DNA of 35,139 bases from Gemmatimonadota bacterium (GTDB taxonomy: Bacteria > Gemmatimonadota > Gemmatimonadetes > Palauibacterales > Palauibacteraceae). Positions 8,611 through 14,839 of this stretch are shown in pieces (the stretch's first letter is position 1; every line of letters begins with the position of its first letter). Both the position numbers and the translations under genes were made by a program. The stretch is from positions 1-35,139 of the forward strand of contig JAJDUL010000005.1 in NCBI GenBank assembly GCA_022826685.1, in the 5' to 3' direction. Below the pieces are notes generated by a model. It did no database searches, was not told the DNA's origin, and was given only the letters and a program-made list of their open reading frames with translations.

Positions 8611-9300
8611 TCAACGTAACTCTACTTCATCGCCGCCCAGGGTGCGGATCCCCGCGACGAGCGCGGGCTCCGGCCCCTCGTCCACCTCGAGCGCCAGGTC
8701 CAGCGACTCGAGGGTGGATCGTACCGCGGCGGGGTCCGGGTGTTCGGCCCGGAACGAGATCAGCCGCCCACCCGCCGGCGTGGCGCGGGCCGGGTGGGGC
8801 GTCGTTCCCCAGTCGATGAAGAAAGGTACGAGACCGTCGTGGAGGACGGTCGTGAAGGCCGTGATTTCCCAGCTCAGTTCGCTGCCGTCCGGCCGGAGCC
8901 GGGAGCCGGGCCGCACCGGCCCCAGCGGCACGCCCCGGCTCGACGCCCGCGCGACGAGCGCCTCCAGGTCCGTACCCCGGGCCGCCCACGTGACGAGCCG
9001 GGGCTCGGCGAGTCCCTCGATCCCGAACGGAAGCGGCTCCTCCCGGGGCGGCGCTTCGGGATCCGGGCCGAGGATCTCCAGATAGACGTCGCCCCCGAGC
9101 GAGAGGAGGTGGTTCGCGGTGCCGAGGTTCGCGTGGCGACCGCCGAACACGGCTTCGACGCCGAGCCGGTCGGCGACCCACGCCACCCCTTCCTCGAGGT
9201 CGGCGGTCCCTAGCAGCAGATGGTCGAGATTCGCCGGGACGGACGGGACGCCCGGTCGGCGCTGCGGTGGTGTCGGCGGGAGCATGGCCAATTCCGTCAC
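8611..9300 (-). CDS. VOC (glyoxalase-like) domain protein
   Basis: 229 residues. Near the N-terminus 'ANLDHLLLGTADLEEGVAWV' is the typical first beta-alpha unit of vicinal-oxygen-chelate proteins, with the candidate metal His in LDHLLLG. It continues with GTANHLLSLGGDVYLEILG, a second hallmark of the Glyoxalase_3-like subgroup. A second module with DGLVPFFIDWGTTPHPA follows. The substrate is unknown. The start is a GTG at 9300 that overlaps the stop of the AhpD-like gene (GTGA), so translation is probably coupled to full readthrough of that gene; a Met five codons in is an alternative. Together the two could form a small redox or detoxification pair inside the trp string. Confidence 0.8.
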   Translation of the reverse strand: MTELAMLPPTPPQRRPGVPSVPANLDHLLLGTADLEEGVAWVADRLGVEAVFGGRHANLGTANHLLSLGGDVYLEILGPDPEAPPREEPLPFGIEGLAEPRLVTWAARGTDLEALVARASSRGVPLGPVRPGSRLRPDGSELSWEITAFTTVLHDGLVPFFIDWGTTPHPARATPAGGRLISFRAEHPDPAAVRSTLESLDLALEVDEGPEPALVAGIRTLGGDEVELR

Positions 9301-9842
9301 CCCCCCTCGTCTTCGAGTTCGATGCCGAGCCCGTCGGCGATCCGGTTCACGAACGCATAGTAGGCGGTGACCGCGCAGATATCGTGGATCGCGCGATCAT
9401 CGAAGCCGTGCGCCTTCAATCCGTCGACCGCGGCTGCGTGCTCCTCGCCGGGCACGAGCGTCAGCCGCGCGGCATAGTCGAGCATCGCCCGGTCGGCCTC
9501 GTCCAGTGCGGCCGTCGCGTGGTCCGTCGCGAGGGCGGCGATGAGGCGTTCGTTCTCCTCATCGGAACCCCCGGCGCCGGCGACCTCGAGCAGACGACGG
9601 AGACCCTCTCCGTGATGGACAATTCAGTAGCGGCAGGCGTTGAGCCCCGACACGACGACCGCGATCATCTCCCTCTGAATCCGGGAAAGGGGACCCGGGC
9701 CGTACATGAGTTCGCGGTAGAGGTCGTAGTGGAGCCGGATGACGCGGCTGTGGACGCCGTGAATGCGGATGATGTTGTCGTCGTCCGGGACGCGGTCCTC
9801 CTCGGGGATGCCCGCCGGATCCGGATAGTCGATGAAGGCCAC
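9297..9842 (-). CDS. AhpD-like peroxidase-related selenoprotein (in-frame TGA read as Sec)
   Basis: The frame starts with GTG at 9842, two bases after trpB ends, and runs to a TGA at 9297. It is 181 residues if the internal TGA at 9624-9626 is decoded. The region before it, EMIAVVVSGLNACRY, and after it, IVHHGEGL, join into the AhpD/carboxymuconolactone-decarboxylase redox motif. The TGA stands at the second Cys of CxxC (Cys70-Arg-Tyr-Sec73, then His76-His77). One base change separates TGC from TGA. The downstream 108 codons keep frame, G/C third-position bias and family-like sequence (LDEADRAMLDYAARLT, DICAVTAYYAFVNRIADGLG). A hairpin follows the TGA. AhpD-like selenoproteins have been described in marine metagenomes. 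The expected role is thiol/peroxide reduction. The alternative is a nonsense-mutated pseudogene or a base error; sel genes are not in this window. Confidence 0.85.
9597..9613 (-). promoter_or_regulatory. Candidate bacterial SECIS hairpin
   Basis: On the minus strand, ten bases after the in-frame TGA, ACGGAG pairs perfectly with CTCCGT around the loop AGGGT. If the loop-closing A and T also pair, this becomes 7 bp with a GGG triloop. Sixteen bases separate the TGA from the five-base loop, and G is the second loop base. This agrees with the bacterial SECIS rules as I recall them: a short stem just inside the coding region, a small loop with G in the first two positions, and 16-37 bases from UGA to the loop. 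The first ten codons after the TGA have only 4 of 10 G/C third positions, against 17 of 18 before and 17 of 20 after. This suggests that RNA structure overrides codon preference here. Confidence 0.7.
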
Positions 9843-9844
9843 GG

Positions 9845-11065
9845 TCAGCGCCCGCCGGAGCCGGGTTCGCCGCCGGCCGCCTGGATGCGCGCGACTTCCT
9901 CCACATCCTTGTCGCCCCGCCCGCTGAGGCAGATGACGACGCGGCTCCCTGCCCAGCGCGCGGCTTCCCGCCGCAGGCCCGCCAGCGCGTGGGCGCTCTC
10001 GAGCGCGGGGATCAGCCCCTCGAGCCGGCAGAGGTCCCGGAAGGCGGAGAGCGCCTCGTCATCCGTCACCGATTCGTAGCGGACCTGTCCCGTCTCCTTC
10101 AGCCACGAGTGCTCCGGGCCAACACCGGGATAGTCGAGTCCGGCGGAGACGGAATGGGCGGGAATCACCTGGCCGTCTTCGTCCTGGAGCAGGTAGCTGT
10201 AGTTGCCGTGGAGGACCCCGGGCTCGCCGGCCGTGAGCGAGGCGGAGTGTCGGCCGGTCTCGACGCCGTGCCCCGCCGCCTCGACGCCGACGAGGGCGAC
10301 GCGCGACTCGGCAGACACCTCGCGGTTGCGCTCGATGAAGGGGGTGAAGATACCGATCGCGTTGGAGCCGCCGCCGACGCAGGCGAAGACGGCATCCGGC
10401 TTCACCCCATGCTCGGCGAGTTGCCGGACCGTCTCGTCGCCGATGACGCGCTGAAAGTCCCGGACGAGTTCCGGATAGGGCGCGGGGCCCACGACGGAGC
10501 CGATGATGTAATGCGTCGTGTCCACGTTCGTGACCCAGTCGCGGATCGCCTCGTTCGTCGCGTCCTTGAGCGTCCGGCTCCCACTCGAGACCGGGATGAC
10601 CTCGGCCCCCAGCATCTCCATGCGCTCGACGTTGAGGGCCTGCCGCCGCATGTCCTCCTCGCCCATGTAGACGGCGCACTCGAAGTCGAGCGCCGCGCAG
10701 GCGGTGGCCGTCGCCACGCCGTGCTGACCCGCGCCGGTCTCCGCGATGATGCGGGCCTTGTTCATGCGCTTCGCGAGCAGCGCCTGGCCGATCGTGTTGT
10801 TGATCTTGTGGGCGCCCGTGTGGTTGAGGTCCTCGCGCTTCAGCCACAGGTCGAGTCCGAGATCCGCCCCCAGACGCGGCGCCCGGTAGAGCGGCGTCGG
10901 TCGTCCCACGTAGTGCGCGAGGCTGGCCTCGAGGGCCTCCCGGAAGGCAGGATCGTCGCGGGCCTCGGCCCAGGCCGCCGTGAGTTCGTCGAGCGCCGGG
11001 ATCAGCGTCTCGGGCACGAACTGCCCGCCGAAGTCGCCGAACCAGCCGGGGGCCGGGCTGCTCAC
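9845..11065 (-). CDS. trpB: Tryptophan synthase beta chain
   Basis: 406 residues. It condenses indole with L-serine to tryptophan, using pyridoxal phosphate in complex with TrpA. The PLP lysine is Lys87 in HTGAHKINN, and the phosphate loop is GGGSNAIG. Other family blocks present are [51 protein letters not shown] and a C-terminal [10 protein letters not shown]. It belongs to the standard TrpB1 type by the N-terminal '[10 protein letters not shown]' and its length. The GTG at 11065 overlaps the trpF stop as GTGA and gives Lys at the same position as in Salmonella TrpB, so longer upstream extensions are rejected. The next gene (selenoprotein) starts two bases after its stop, whereas trpA is about 6.3 kb away. 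Confidence 0.97.
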   Translation of the reverse strand: MSSPAPGWFGDFGGQFVPETLIPALDELTAAWAEARDDPAFREALEASLAHYVGRPTPLYRAPRLGADLGLDLWLKREDLNHTGAHKINNTIGQALLAKRMNKARIIAETGAGQHGVATATACAALDFECAVYMGEEDMRRQALNVERMEMLGAEVIPVSSGSRTLKDATNEAIRDWVTNVDTTHYIIGSVVGPAPYPELVRDFQRVIGDETVRQLAEHGVKPDAVFACVGGGSNAIGIFTPFIERNREVSAESRVALVGVEAAGHGVETGRHSASLTAGEPGVLHGNYSYLLQDEDGQVIPAHSVSAGLDYPGVGPEHSWLKETGQVRYESVTDDEALSAFRDLCRLEGLIPALESAHALAGLRREAARWAGSRVVICLSGRGDKDVEEVARIQAAGGEPGSGGR

Positions 11066-11691
11066 TTCGCTTCGGCGAGGAATTCGAGGATGAGGTCGAT
11101 CGACTTCTCCCCGGGAGCCCGCTCGACGCCCGAGGAGACATCGACGATGTCGGGGCGCACGTCGCGGATCGCGCGCGCCACGTTCGCCGCCTTCAGCCCG
11201 CCCGCGAGCGCGAGCGCACACCCGTTCCGCGCCAACTCCGACAGCCACTCGTACGGGAAGGCGGTCCCGGTGCCTCCGGGTCCGCGCGGCGAGAACCCCT
11301 CCAGGAGGATCGCGTCCGCCGTCTCCCGGTACTCGTCCCACCCTCGGACCAGGGCGTCGCTCGACGTGGGCCGGAGACCCTTCCAGACATCCAGCCCCTC
11401 GCCCCGCAAGCGGTCGCAGACTTCGGGCGGCTCCTCGCCGGCGAGCTGGGCGACGTGGAACCCCGCGGCGTCCCGCTTGCGGAGGATCTCCGCCGGTCCC
11501 GCGTCGAGGAATACGCCCACGGCGCGTGTGCCGCCCTCGAGCGCCCCCACGACCGCAGCGGCCTCCTCGGCCGTGACCTCCCTCACGCGGCCGGCGAACA
11601 CGACGCCCACGTAGTCCGCTCCGGCGCGAGACGTCACCGTGGCGTGCCGTGGCTCCCGGAGACCGCAGATCTTCACTCCGACCCGGCTCAT
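11062..11691 (-). CDS. trpF: Phosphoribosylanthranilate isomerase
   Basis: 209 residues, usual TrpF length. It isomerises N-(5-phosphoribosyl)anthranilate to the ribulose form. The general-base Cys9 lies in VKICGL at the N-terminus. The phosphate-binding C-terminal part has [10 protein letters not shown] and [14 protein letters not shown]. At the place where most TrpF proteins have the general-acid Asp in a 'LLD' strand, this one reads ILLEG (Glu131), followed by the expected GGTGTAF. The carboxylate is conserved but one methylene longer, so activity is probably kept. The ATG overlaps the trpC stop (ATGA) and the 3' end overlaps trpB (GTGA), giving a coupled trpC-F-B block. Confidence 0.95.
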   Translation of the reverse strand: MSRVGVKICGLREPRHATVTSRAGADYVGVVFAGRVREVTAEEAAAVVGALEGGTRAVGVFLDAGPAEILRKRDAAGFHVAQLAGEEPPEVCDRLRGEGLDVWKGLRPTSSDALVRGWDEYRETADAILLEGFSPRGPGGTGTAFPYEWLSELARNGCALALAGGLKAANVARAIRDVRPDIVDVSSGVERAPGEKSIDLILEFLAEAK

Positions 11692-12533
11692 GGGGCGTCG
11701 TCGACCGCTGCGTCGGCGCCGACCGACTGCATCCGGTCGCTCCGGGGCCGCCGGGGGTGGCCGACGAGCGCCTCGACGCCCGCCGCCGGATCGCCCGCCA
11801 TCAGCCAGCCGCCGACGAGCACCGCGTCCGCCCCCGCGGCACCCGCCGCCGCCGCGTCCTCCGCGGACCGGATCCCGCTCTCCGCCACGGCCACGACATC
11901 GGACGGAAGCTCCTCGATCAGGCTCAGCGAGCGCTCGAGGTCCACCTCGAAGGTCGCGAGGTCCCGCGCATTCACGCCGACGATCCGGGCCCCGGCTTCG
12001 AGCGCCCGCCCCATCTCCTCCTCGTCGTGCGCCTCCACGAGCGCCCCGAGACCGAGTTCGGCCGAGAGTTCGAGCAGCTCGCGCAGCCGGGCATCGCCGA
12101 GCGCGCGCACGATGAGCAGAACCGCATCCGCGCCGGCGGCCCGCGCCTCGTACAACTGGACGGGATCCAGCGTGAAATCCTTGCGGAGGACGGGGACTCC
12201 CACGGCGTCCTTCGCCGACCTGAGATCGTCCAGCGAGCCGCCGAAGTAGCGTTCATCGGTGAGGACCGAAATCGCGGCCGCGCCCCCGGAGGCGTACACG
12301 CTCGCCACGCCCGCCGCCTGGGCGTAGGGGTTGATGTCGCCCGCGGAGGGAGAGCGGCGCTTGAACTCCGCGACGACGGCGACTTCCCCGGGTCGGCGCA
12401 GAGACGCCTCGAAACCGCGCGGGGGCGGGGATTCATCGGCCTGCGCGCGAATCGCGCTCCGGAACAGCTGGAGGCGGGCGACCTCTTCCCGCTTCGCCGC
12501 GAGGATCTCCTCGAGAATCGTGTCGGATGCCAT
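11688..12533 (-). CDS. trpC: Indole-3-glycerol phosphate synthase
   Basis: 281 residues, a single-domain IGPS not fused to TrpF. It closes the indole ring of carboxyphenylaminodeoxyribulose phosphate. Family blocks: the N-terminal helix [30 protein letters not shown] with Lys58, [14 protein letters not shown] with Lys118, GVNARDL, and AESGI with the C-terminal phosphate loop [11 protein letters not shown]. The ATG at 12533 begins this standard helix; the frame continues upstream but into the intergenic region. It is divergent from lexA, with 172 bases between the two starts, so the trpCFB promoter is probably there. No trp leader peptide or attenuator was recognised in that gap. The C-terminal tail ([23 protein letters not shown]) is an unconserved extension. 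Confidence 0.96.
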   Translation of the reverse strand: MASDTILEEILAAKREEVARLQLFRSAIRAQADESPPPRGFEASLRRPGEVAVVAEFKRRSPSAGDINPYAQAAGVASVYASGGAAAISVLTDERYFGGSLDDLRSAKDAVGVPVLRKDFTLDPVQLYEARAAGADAVLLIVRALGDARLRELLELSAELGLGALVEAHDEEEMGRALEAGARIVGVNARDLATFEVDLERSLSLIEELPSDVVAVAESGIRSAEDAAAAGAAGADAVLVGGWLMAGDPAAGVEALVGHPRRPRSDRMQSVGADAAVDDAP

Positions 12534-12645
12534 GGGCGCCAAGCTGCGACCGTCCGTATCCCGCCGCAAAACCCCGGCGGTCGCGCGGGTTCGCGTGGAA
12601 GCTTGCGCTTCGGTTCGTGTTCGGGTATCTTCGGTAATCCTTCGG

Positions 12646-12669
12646 CCCGCCGCAAGCGTTCGCGGCGGG
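12646..12669. other. Perfect 8-bp hairpin in the trpC-lexA intergenic region
   Basis: CCCGCCGC and GCGGCGGG are perfectly complementary around the loop AAGCGTTC. The structure lies 36 bases before the lexA ATG, within its probable 5' leader and on the shared regulatory gap of divergent trpC and lexA. Upstream are TTCG direct repeats (about 12609-12634) and a weak sigma70-like pair (TTGCGC, then TATCTT after 17 bases). I cannot match any of these to a known LexA box. It could be an operator or leader structure, or simply a chance palindrome in GC-rich DNA. Confidence 0.35.
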
Positions 12670-12705
12670 TCGCGCAATGCGGAAGCGCGGGCGGAGTGAG
12701 AAACG

Positions 12706-13314
12706 ATGGCGCTTACGAAGCGACAGCGCGAGATGCTCGACTTCATCGAGGGCTTCATACGGTTCCGCGGGTATTCTCCGAGCTTCGAGGAGATCGCGGA
12801 GGAGTTCGGCTACCGCTCGCTCGCGACGGTGCACGAACATCTCGGGAACCTGCAGGCGAAGGGGTATATCCGAAAAAACTACAATGAAAGTCGGTCGGTC
12901 GAACTGGTGGAGGGAAAGCTCCAGGTCGCCGCGGTCGAACTGCCGCTGTACGGCAACGTGGCGGCGGGTCAGCCGATAGAGGTCATCGAGGAGCAGGAGA
13001 CGGTCTCCGTTCCCGAAGACATGATCGCGGGTTCCCTGAGCGAACACTATGTGCTGCGGGTCCGCGGCGATTCGATGATCGACGAACAGATCCGCGACGG
13101 CGACTACGTCATCGTCCAGTCGCGGGAGACGGCGCACAACGGCGAAATGGTGATCGCGCTCGTCGATGGCGAGAACGCCACCATGAAGAAGATCTACCTG
13201 GAGCACGGACGGATTCGGCTCCAGCCCGCGAATCCGGCGCTCACGCCGATGTACCTGCACCCATCGCAGGTCACCGTCCAGGGCGTCGTGATCGGAGTGA
13301 TTCGGCGCTACTGA
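12706..13314 (+). CDS. lexA: LexA repressor / SOS self-cleaving regulator
   Basis: 202 residues, the usual length. The N-terminal winged helix (MALTKRQREMLDFIEGFIRF..GYSPSFEEIAEEFG..SLATVHEHLGNL) binds the SOS operator. The C-terminal peptidase S24 domain carries the Ala87-Gly88 cleavage site in NVAAGQP, the nucleophile Ser123 in RGDSM and the general base Lys161 in NATMKK. RecA-stimulated self-cleavage would derepress SOS genes. The ATG at 12706 has GGAG about 9 bases upstream. It is divergent from trpC and is followed by an accessory patch containing a regulator on the other strand. No recognised LexA operator was found by eye, so autoregulation is expected from the family but not shown. 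Confidence 0.96.
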   Translation: MALTKRQREMLDFIEGFIRFRGYSPSFEEIAEEFGYRSLATVHEHLGNLQAKGYIRKNYNESRSVELVEGKLQVAAVELPLYGNVAAGQPIEVIEEQETVSVPEDMIAGSLSEHYVLRVRGDSMIDEQIRDGDYVIVQSRETAHNGEMVIALVDGENATMKKIYLEHGRIRLQPANPALTPMYLHPSQVTVQGVVIGVIRRY

Positions 13315-13355
13315 CGCCCGGACGAAGCAACGCTACCGCAGTTGACGGAGGACCG

Positions 13356-13373
13356 CTCTCGACTCCCCGAGAG
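13356..13373. terminator. Weak hairpin downstream of lexA
   Basis: CTCTCG pairs with CGAGAG around ACTCCC, 42 bases after the lexA stop. There is no T-run after it, so intrinsic termination is doubtful. Its right arm merges with the outer edge of the left inverted repeat described next. Confidence 0.25.
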
Positions 13374-13420
13374 TTCCCGTCCCGACGGCCACCCACCTCC
13401 CACTAAAACCGTCGGGGCGG
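13369..13420. repeat. Left arm of inverted repeat enclosing the regulator gene
   Basis: This arm reads GAGAGT, a variable few bases, then CGACGGCCACCCACCTCCCA and AAACCGTCGGGGCGG. The reverse complement of 14364-14418 repeats it nearly base for base; the differences are a short indel (CTAA versus CCTTCA) in the centre and a few substitutions near the outer edge. The arm starts 54 bases after lexA and ends 25 bases before the end of the regulator gene. The two arms define a unit of about 1.05 kb with one gene inside. Confidence 0.8.
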
Positions 13421-13445
13421 AGGTTCCCGTCGTTGGAACGCGCTG

Positions 13446-14225
13446 TTACGAGACGGCCTCGCCCAGGAGCGGCCGCGCGTACTCCTCAACGAATGCCGAA
13501 AGCAGTCGGTCGGGGGAGATGCGCTCCAGATCCGCGAGCGAGCGCTCCGGCCATATGCGGGACTTCCGACTCAGCGTACGTCGGGCGAATCCGAGGCGAC
13601 GGCCCGCCGTCGTCCAACTGATACCGGACAGGCGAAGCTGATGAGCCCTGAGGACGACCAGCGCGCTCAGGAACCGGCAGAGCGTCGTCCGGCCTTCCAC
13701 CCGGGCGGTGAATTCGTGGGAGAGGGTGACCGGCGAACTGCCCATGGCGGCGGCAAGCGCTCCCACGCTCGGAACCGGCGCGCTTCCAACTCGCCGCAGG
13801 CTGTGCACGAGAGCGCGGCGAAGAGCCGGAGGCAACGCGGAGCGGCGAACCGTCTCGGCCAGATGCGCCAGCGCCGTGGTCTCGCACGCGGCCTCGATTC
13901 GGGACCGGAGCCGGGCGGCCGGATCGTCGAACCAGATCAGGGCGGAGCAGCGTGTGGAGGCCAGCAGCTTCGCGGCATCCGCGTCGCGATCCGTGACGAG
14001 AATGACGGGTATCCACGGCATCTCCCGCTCGAGTCGAGCGAGGAGGCTGATCCTCTCACGCAGGAAACGTGTGTGGCTGCCGACGATGACGCAGTCGAGG
14101 CGGTCGCGTTCGCAGTTGAGGTCCGCAGCAAGTTCCTCGGCGTTCTCCACGACCCGAACGTCGCCGTCGACTGCCCGCCTTATCCGGTCCGCGTCCCGAG
14201 GCGTATCCGCGAAGACCTGGATCAT
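13446..14225 (-). CDS. Regulator: degenerate receiver domain plus AraC-like HTH
   Basis: 259 residues from the ATG at 14225, which has GAGG 7 bases upstream; an in-frame extension to 14492 runs through the inverted repeat and looks non-coding. Residues about 1-115 fold like a CheY receiver by pattern (IQVFADTPRDADRIRRAV, LDCVIVGS, PVILVTDRDAD). The strand that should end with the phosphorylated Asp reads CVIVGS, so phosphorylation is unlikely. Residues about 165-235 look like a double HTH of the AraC type (SVGALAAAMGSSPVTLSHEF and SWTTAGRRLGFARRTLSRKSRIW). No kinase gene is nearby. It is probably a DNA-binding regulator with a non-phosphorylated sensor; the target is unknown. The gene is enclosed by inverted repeats, so it may have been acquired as a unit. 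Confidence 0.7.
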   Translation of the reverse strand: MIQVFADTPRDADRIRRAVDGDVRVVENAEELAADLNCERDRLDCVIVGSHTRFLRERISLLARLEREMPWIPVILVTDRDADAAKLLASTRCSALIWFDDPAARLRSRIEAACETTALAHLAETVRRSALPPALRRALVHSLRRVGSAPVPSVGALAAAMGSSPVTLSHEFTARVEGRTTLCRFLSALVVLRAHQLRLSGISWTTAGRRLGFARRTLSRKSRIWPERSLADLERISPDRLLSAFVEEYARPLLGEAVS

Positions 14226-14363
14226 TTGGCCGCCTCCTCGCGCTGTCCTTTCCACCTCCCGTCTATGCCGCCGACTACCCGCCGGACCCGTTCGGAGTTC
14301 CGCTGTCCCGCGTGAATCGACAAGCTGCGGCAAGGCCCGGCAAACATTGGAAGCGGAGAGCCG

Positions 14364-14418
14364 CCGCCCCGACGGTTTGAAGGTGGGAGGTGGGTGGCCG
14401 TCGAGACGGGCGACTCTC
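14364..14418. repeat. Right arm of inverted repeat enclosing the regulator gene
   Basis: This is the inverted copy of 13369-13420: CCGCCCCGACGGTTTGAAGG, then TGGGAGGTGGGTGGCCGTCG and, further out, ACTCTC. It lies about 140 bases upstream of the regulator start, so the regulator's promoter must lie inside the unit or in this arm. No target-site duplication is obvious outside the arms. Confidence 0.8.
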
Positions 14419-14445
14419 ACTACCTTCAAGATGGGGACCGTCCGG

Positions 14446-14517
14446 CAGCCCGGAAGGGACAAAATCCGCCAATGTGGGACGATATTTGCCAAAAGGGGAC
14501 GAAATCATCCTGCGACC
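14446..14517. repeat. 72-bp direct repeat, copy 1 (three 20-bp units, IS21-end-like)
   Basis: This 72-base segment is repeated at 14719-14790 with only two mismatches. Inside it are three consecutive 20-base units starting at 14456, 14476 and 14496. Each begins GGGAC, followed by an A/T-rich core and CC at positions 14-15 (second unit: GGGACGATATTTGCCAAAAG). Such serial repeats at 20-base spacing resemble the multiple transposase-binding repeats at IS21-family ends. That assignment is from memory of the family; no IstA or IstB gene is present. The A/T-rich cores contrast with the surrounding GC-rich DNA. Confidence 0.8.
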
Positions 14518-14529
14518 TCGCCCGGCGGC

Positions 14530-14649
14530 CTACCAACGCTGGCGCTCCCGAACGCCGTGTCCGCTTGGACGCTGCCACCATCGAAGCACCGCAACCGACG
14601 CGGCGACCGCGATGACTCCGACCCAGACTGTTTTGGCCACGTTCCTCAT
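14530..14649 (-). CDS. Possible 39-residue membrane peptide
   Basis: The small frame ATG (14649) to TAG (14530) encodes 39 residues. It has a charged start (MRNVAK), a hydrophobic stretch TVWVGVIAVAASVAVL and a basic tail RWWQRPSGHGVRERQRW, the shape of a one-helix inner-membrane peptide. GGAGGGGGACA gives a good Shine-Dalgarno 6 bases before the ATG. That leader is itself duplicated (ATTGTCCCCCTCC occurs twice on the plus strand, 14648-14678). The frame lies between the two 72-bp direct repeats. It could equally be a chance frame in non-coding DNA; no homologue is recognised. Except for this, 14226-14839 holds only the repeats described. Confidence 0.35.
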   Translation of the reverse strand: MRNVAKTVWVGVIAVAASVAVLRWWQRPSGHGVRERQRW

Positions 14650-14718
14650 TGTCCCCCTCCATTATTGTCCCCCTCCATCCGGCGCTGGCTCGCAGGGTTA
14701 AGCTCCGAGATCGCCAGA

Positions 14719-14790
14719 CAGCCGGGAAGGGACAAAATCCGCCAATGTGGGACGATATTTGCCAATAGGGGACGAAATCATCCTGCGACC
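14719..14790. repeat. 72-bp direct repeat, copy 2 (three 20-bp units)
   Basis: This is the second copy, 273 bases from the first and in the same orientation. It differs by one base in the flank (CAGCCGGG for CAGCCCGG) and one in the spacer (AATAG for AAAAG). It ends 50 bases from the 3' end of trpD. Two near-identical copies in direct orientation suggest a recent duplication, or the remains of two insertions. Confidence 0.8.
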
Positions 14791-14839
14791 GACTCCACGG
14801 TTCTCGCTCCCCCGCCTCGCGGGCTGCGGATCGATCGGG

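Noticed and set aside
9624..9842. Reading the AhpD-like gene as a truncated 72-residue protein or pseudogene
   Set aside because: The stop falls exactly on the redox Cys codon, the frame stays intact to an overlapping next start, and a hairpin with altered codon use follows. A nonsense mutation remains the main alternative, but is less economical.
12534..12705. LexA operator in the trpC-lexA gap
   Set aside because: TTCG direct repeats and a GC hairpin are present, but none matches the E. coli, Gram-positive or alphaproteobacterial LexA boxes that I know.
14426..14662. 78-codon minus-strand frame through direct repeat copy 1
   Set aside because: Its end is simply the translated repeat, its composition is not protein-like, and the 39-residue frame in another phase has the better ribosome-binding site.
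13369..14790. CRISPR array
   Set aside because: The repeats are two long copies and 20-base units without spacers of constant length, and no cas genes are nearby.
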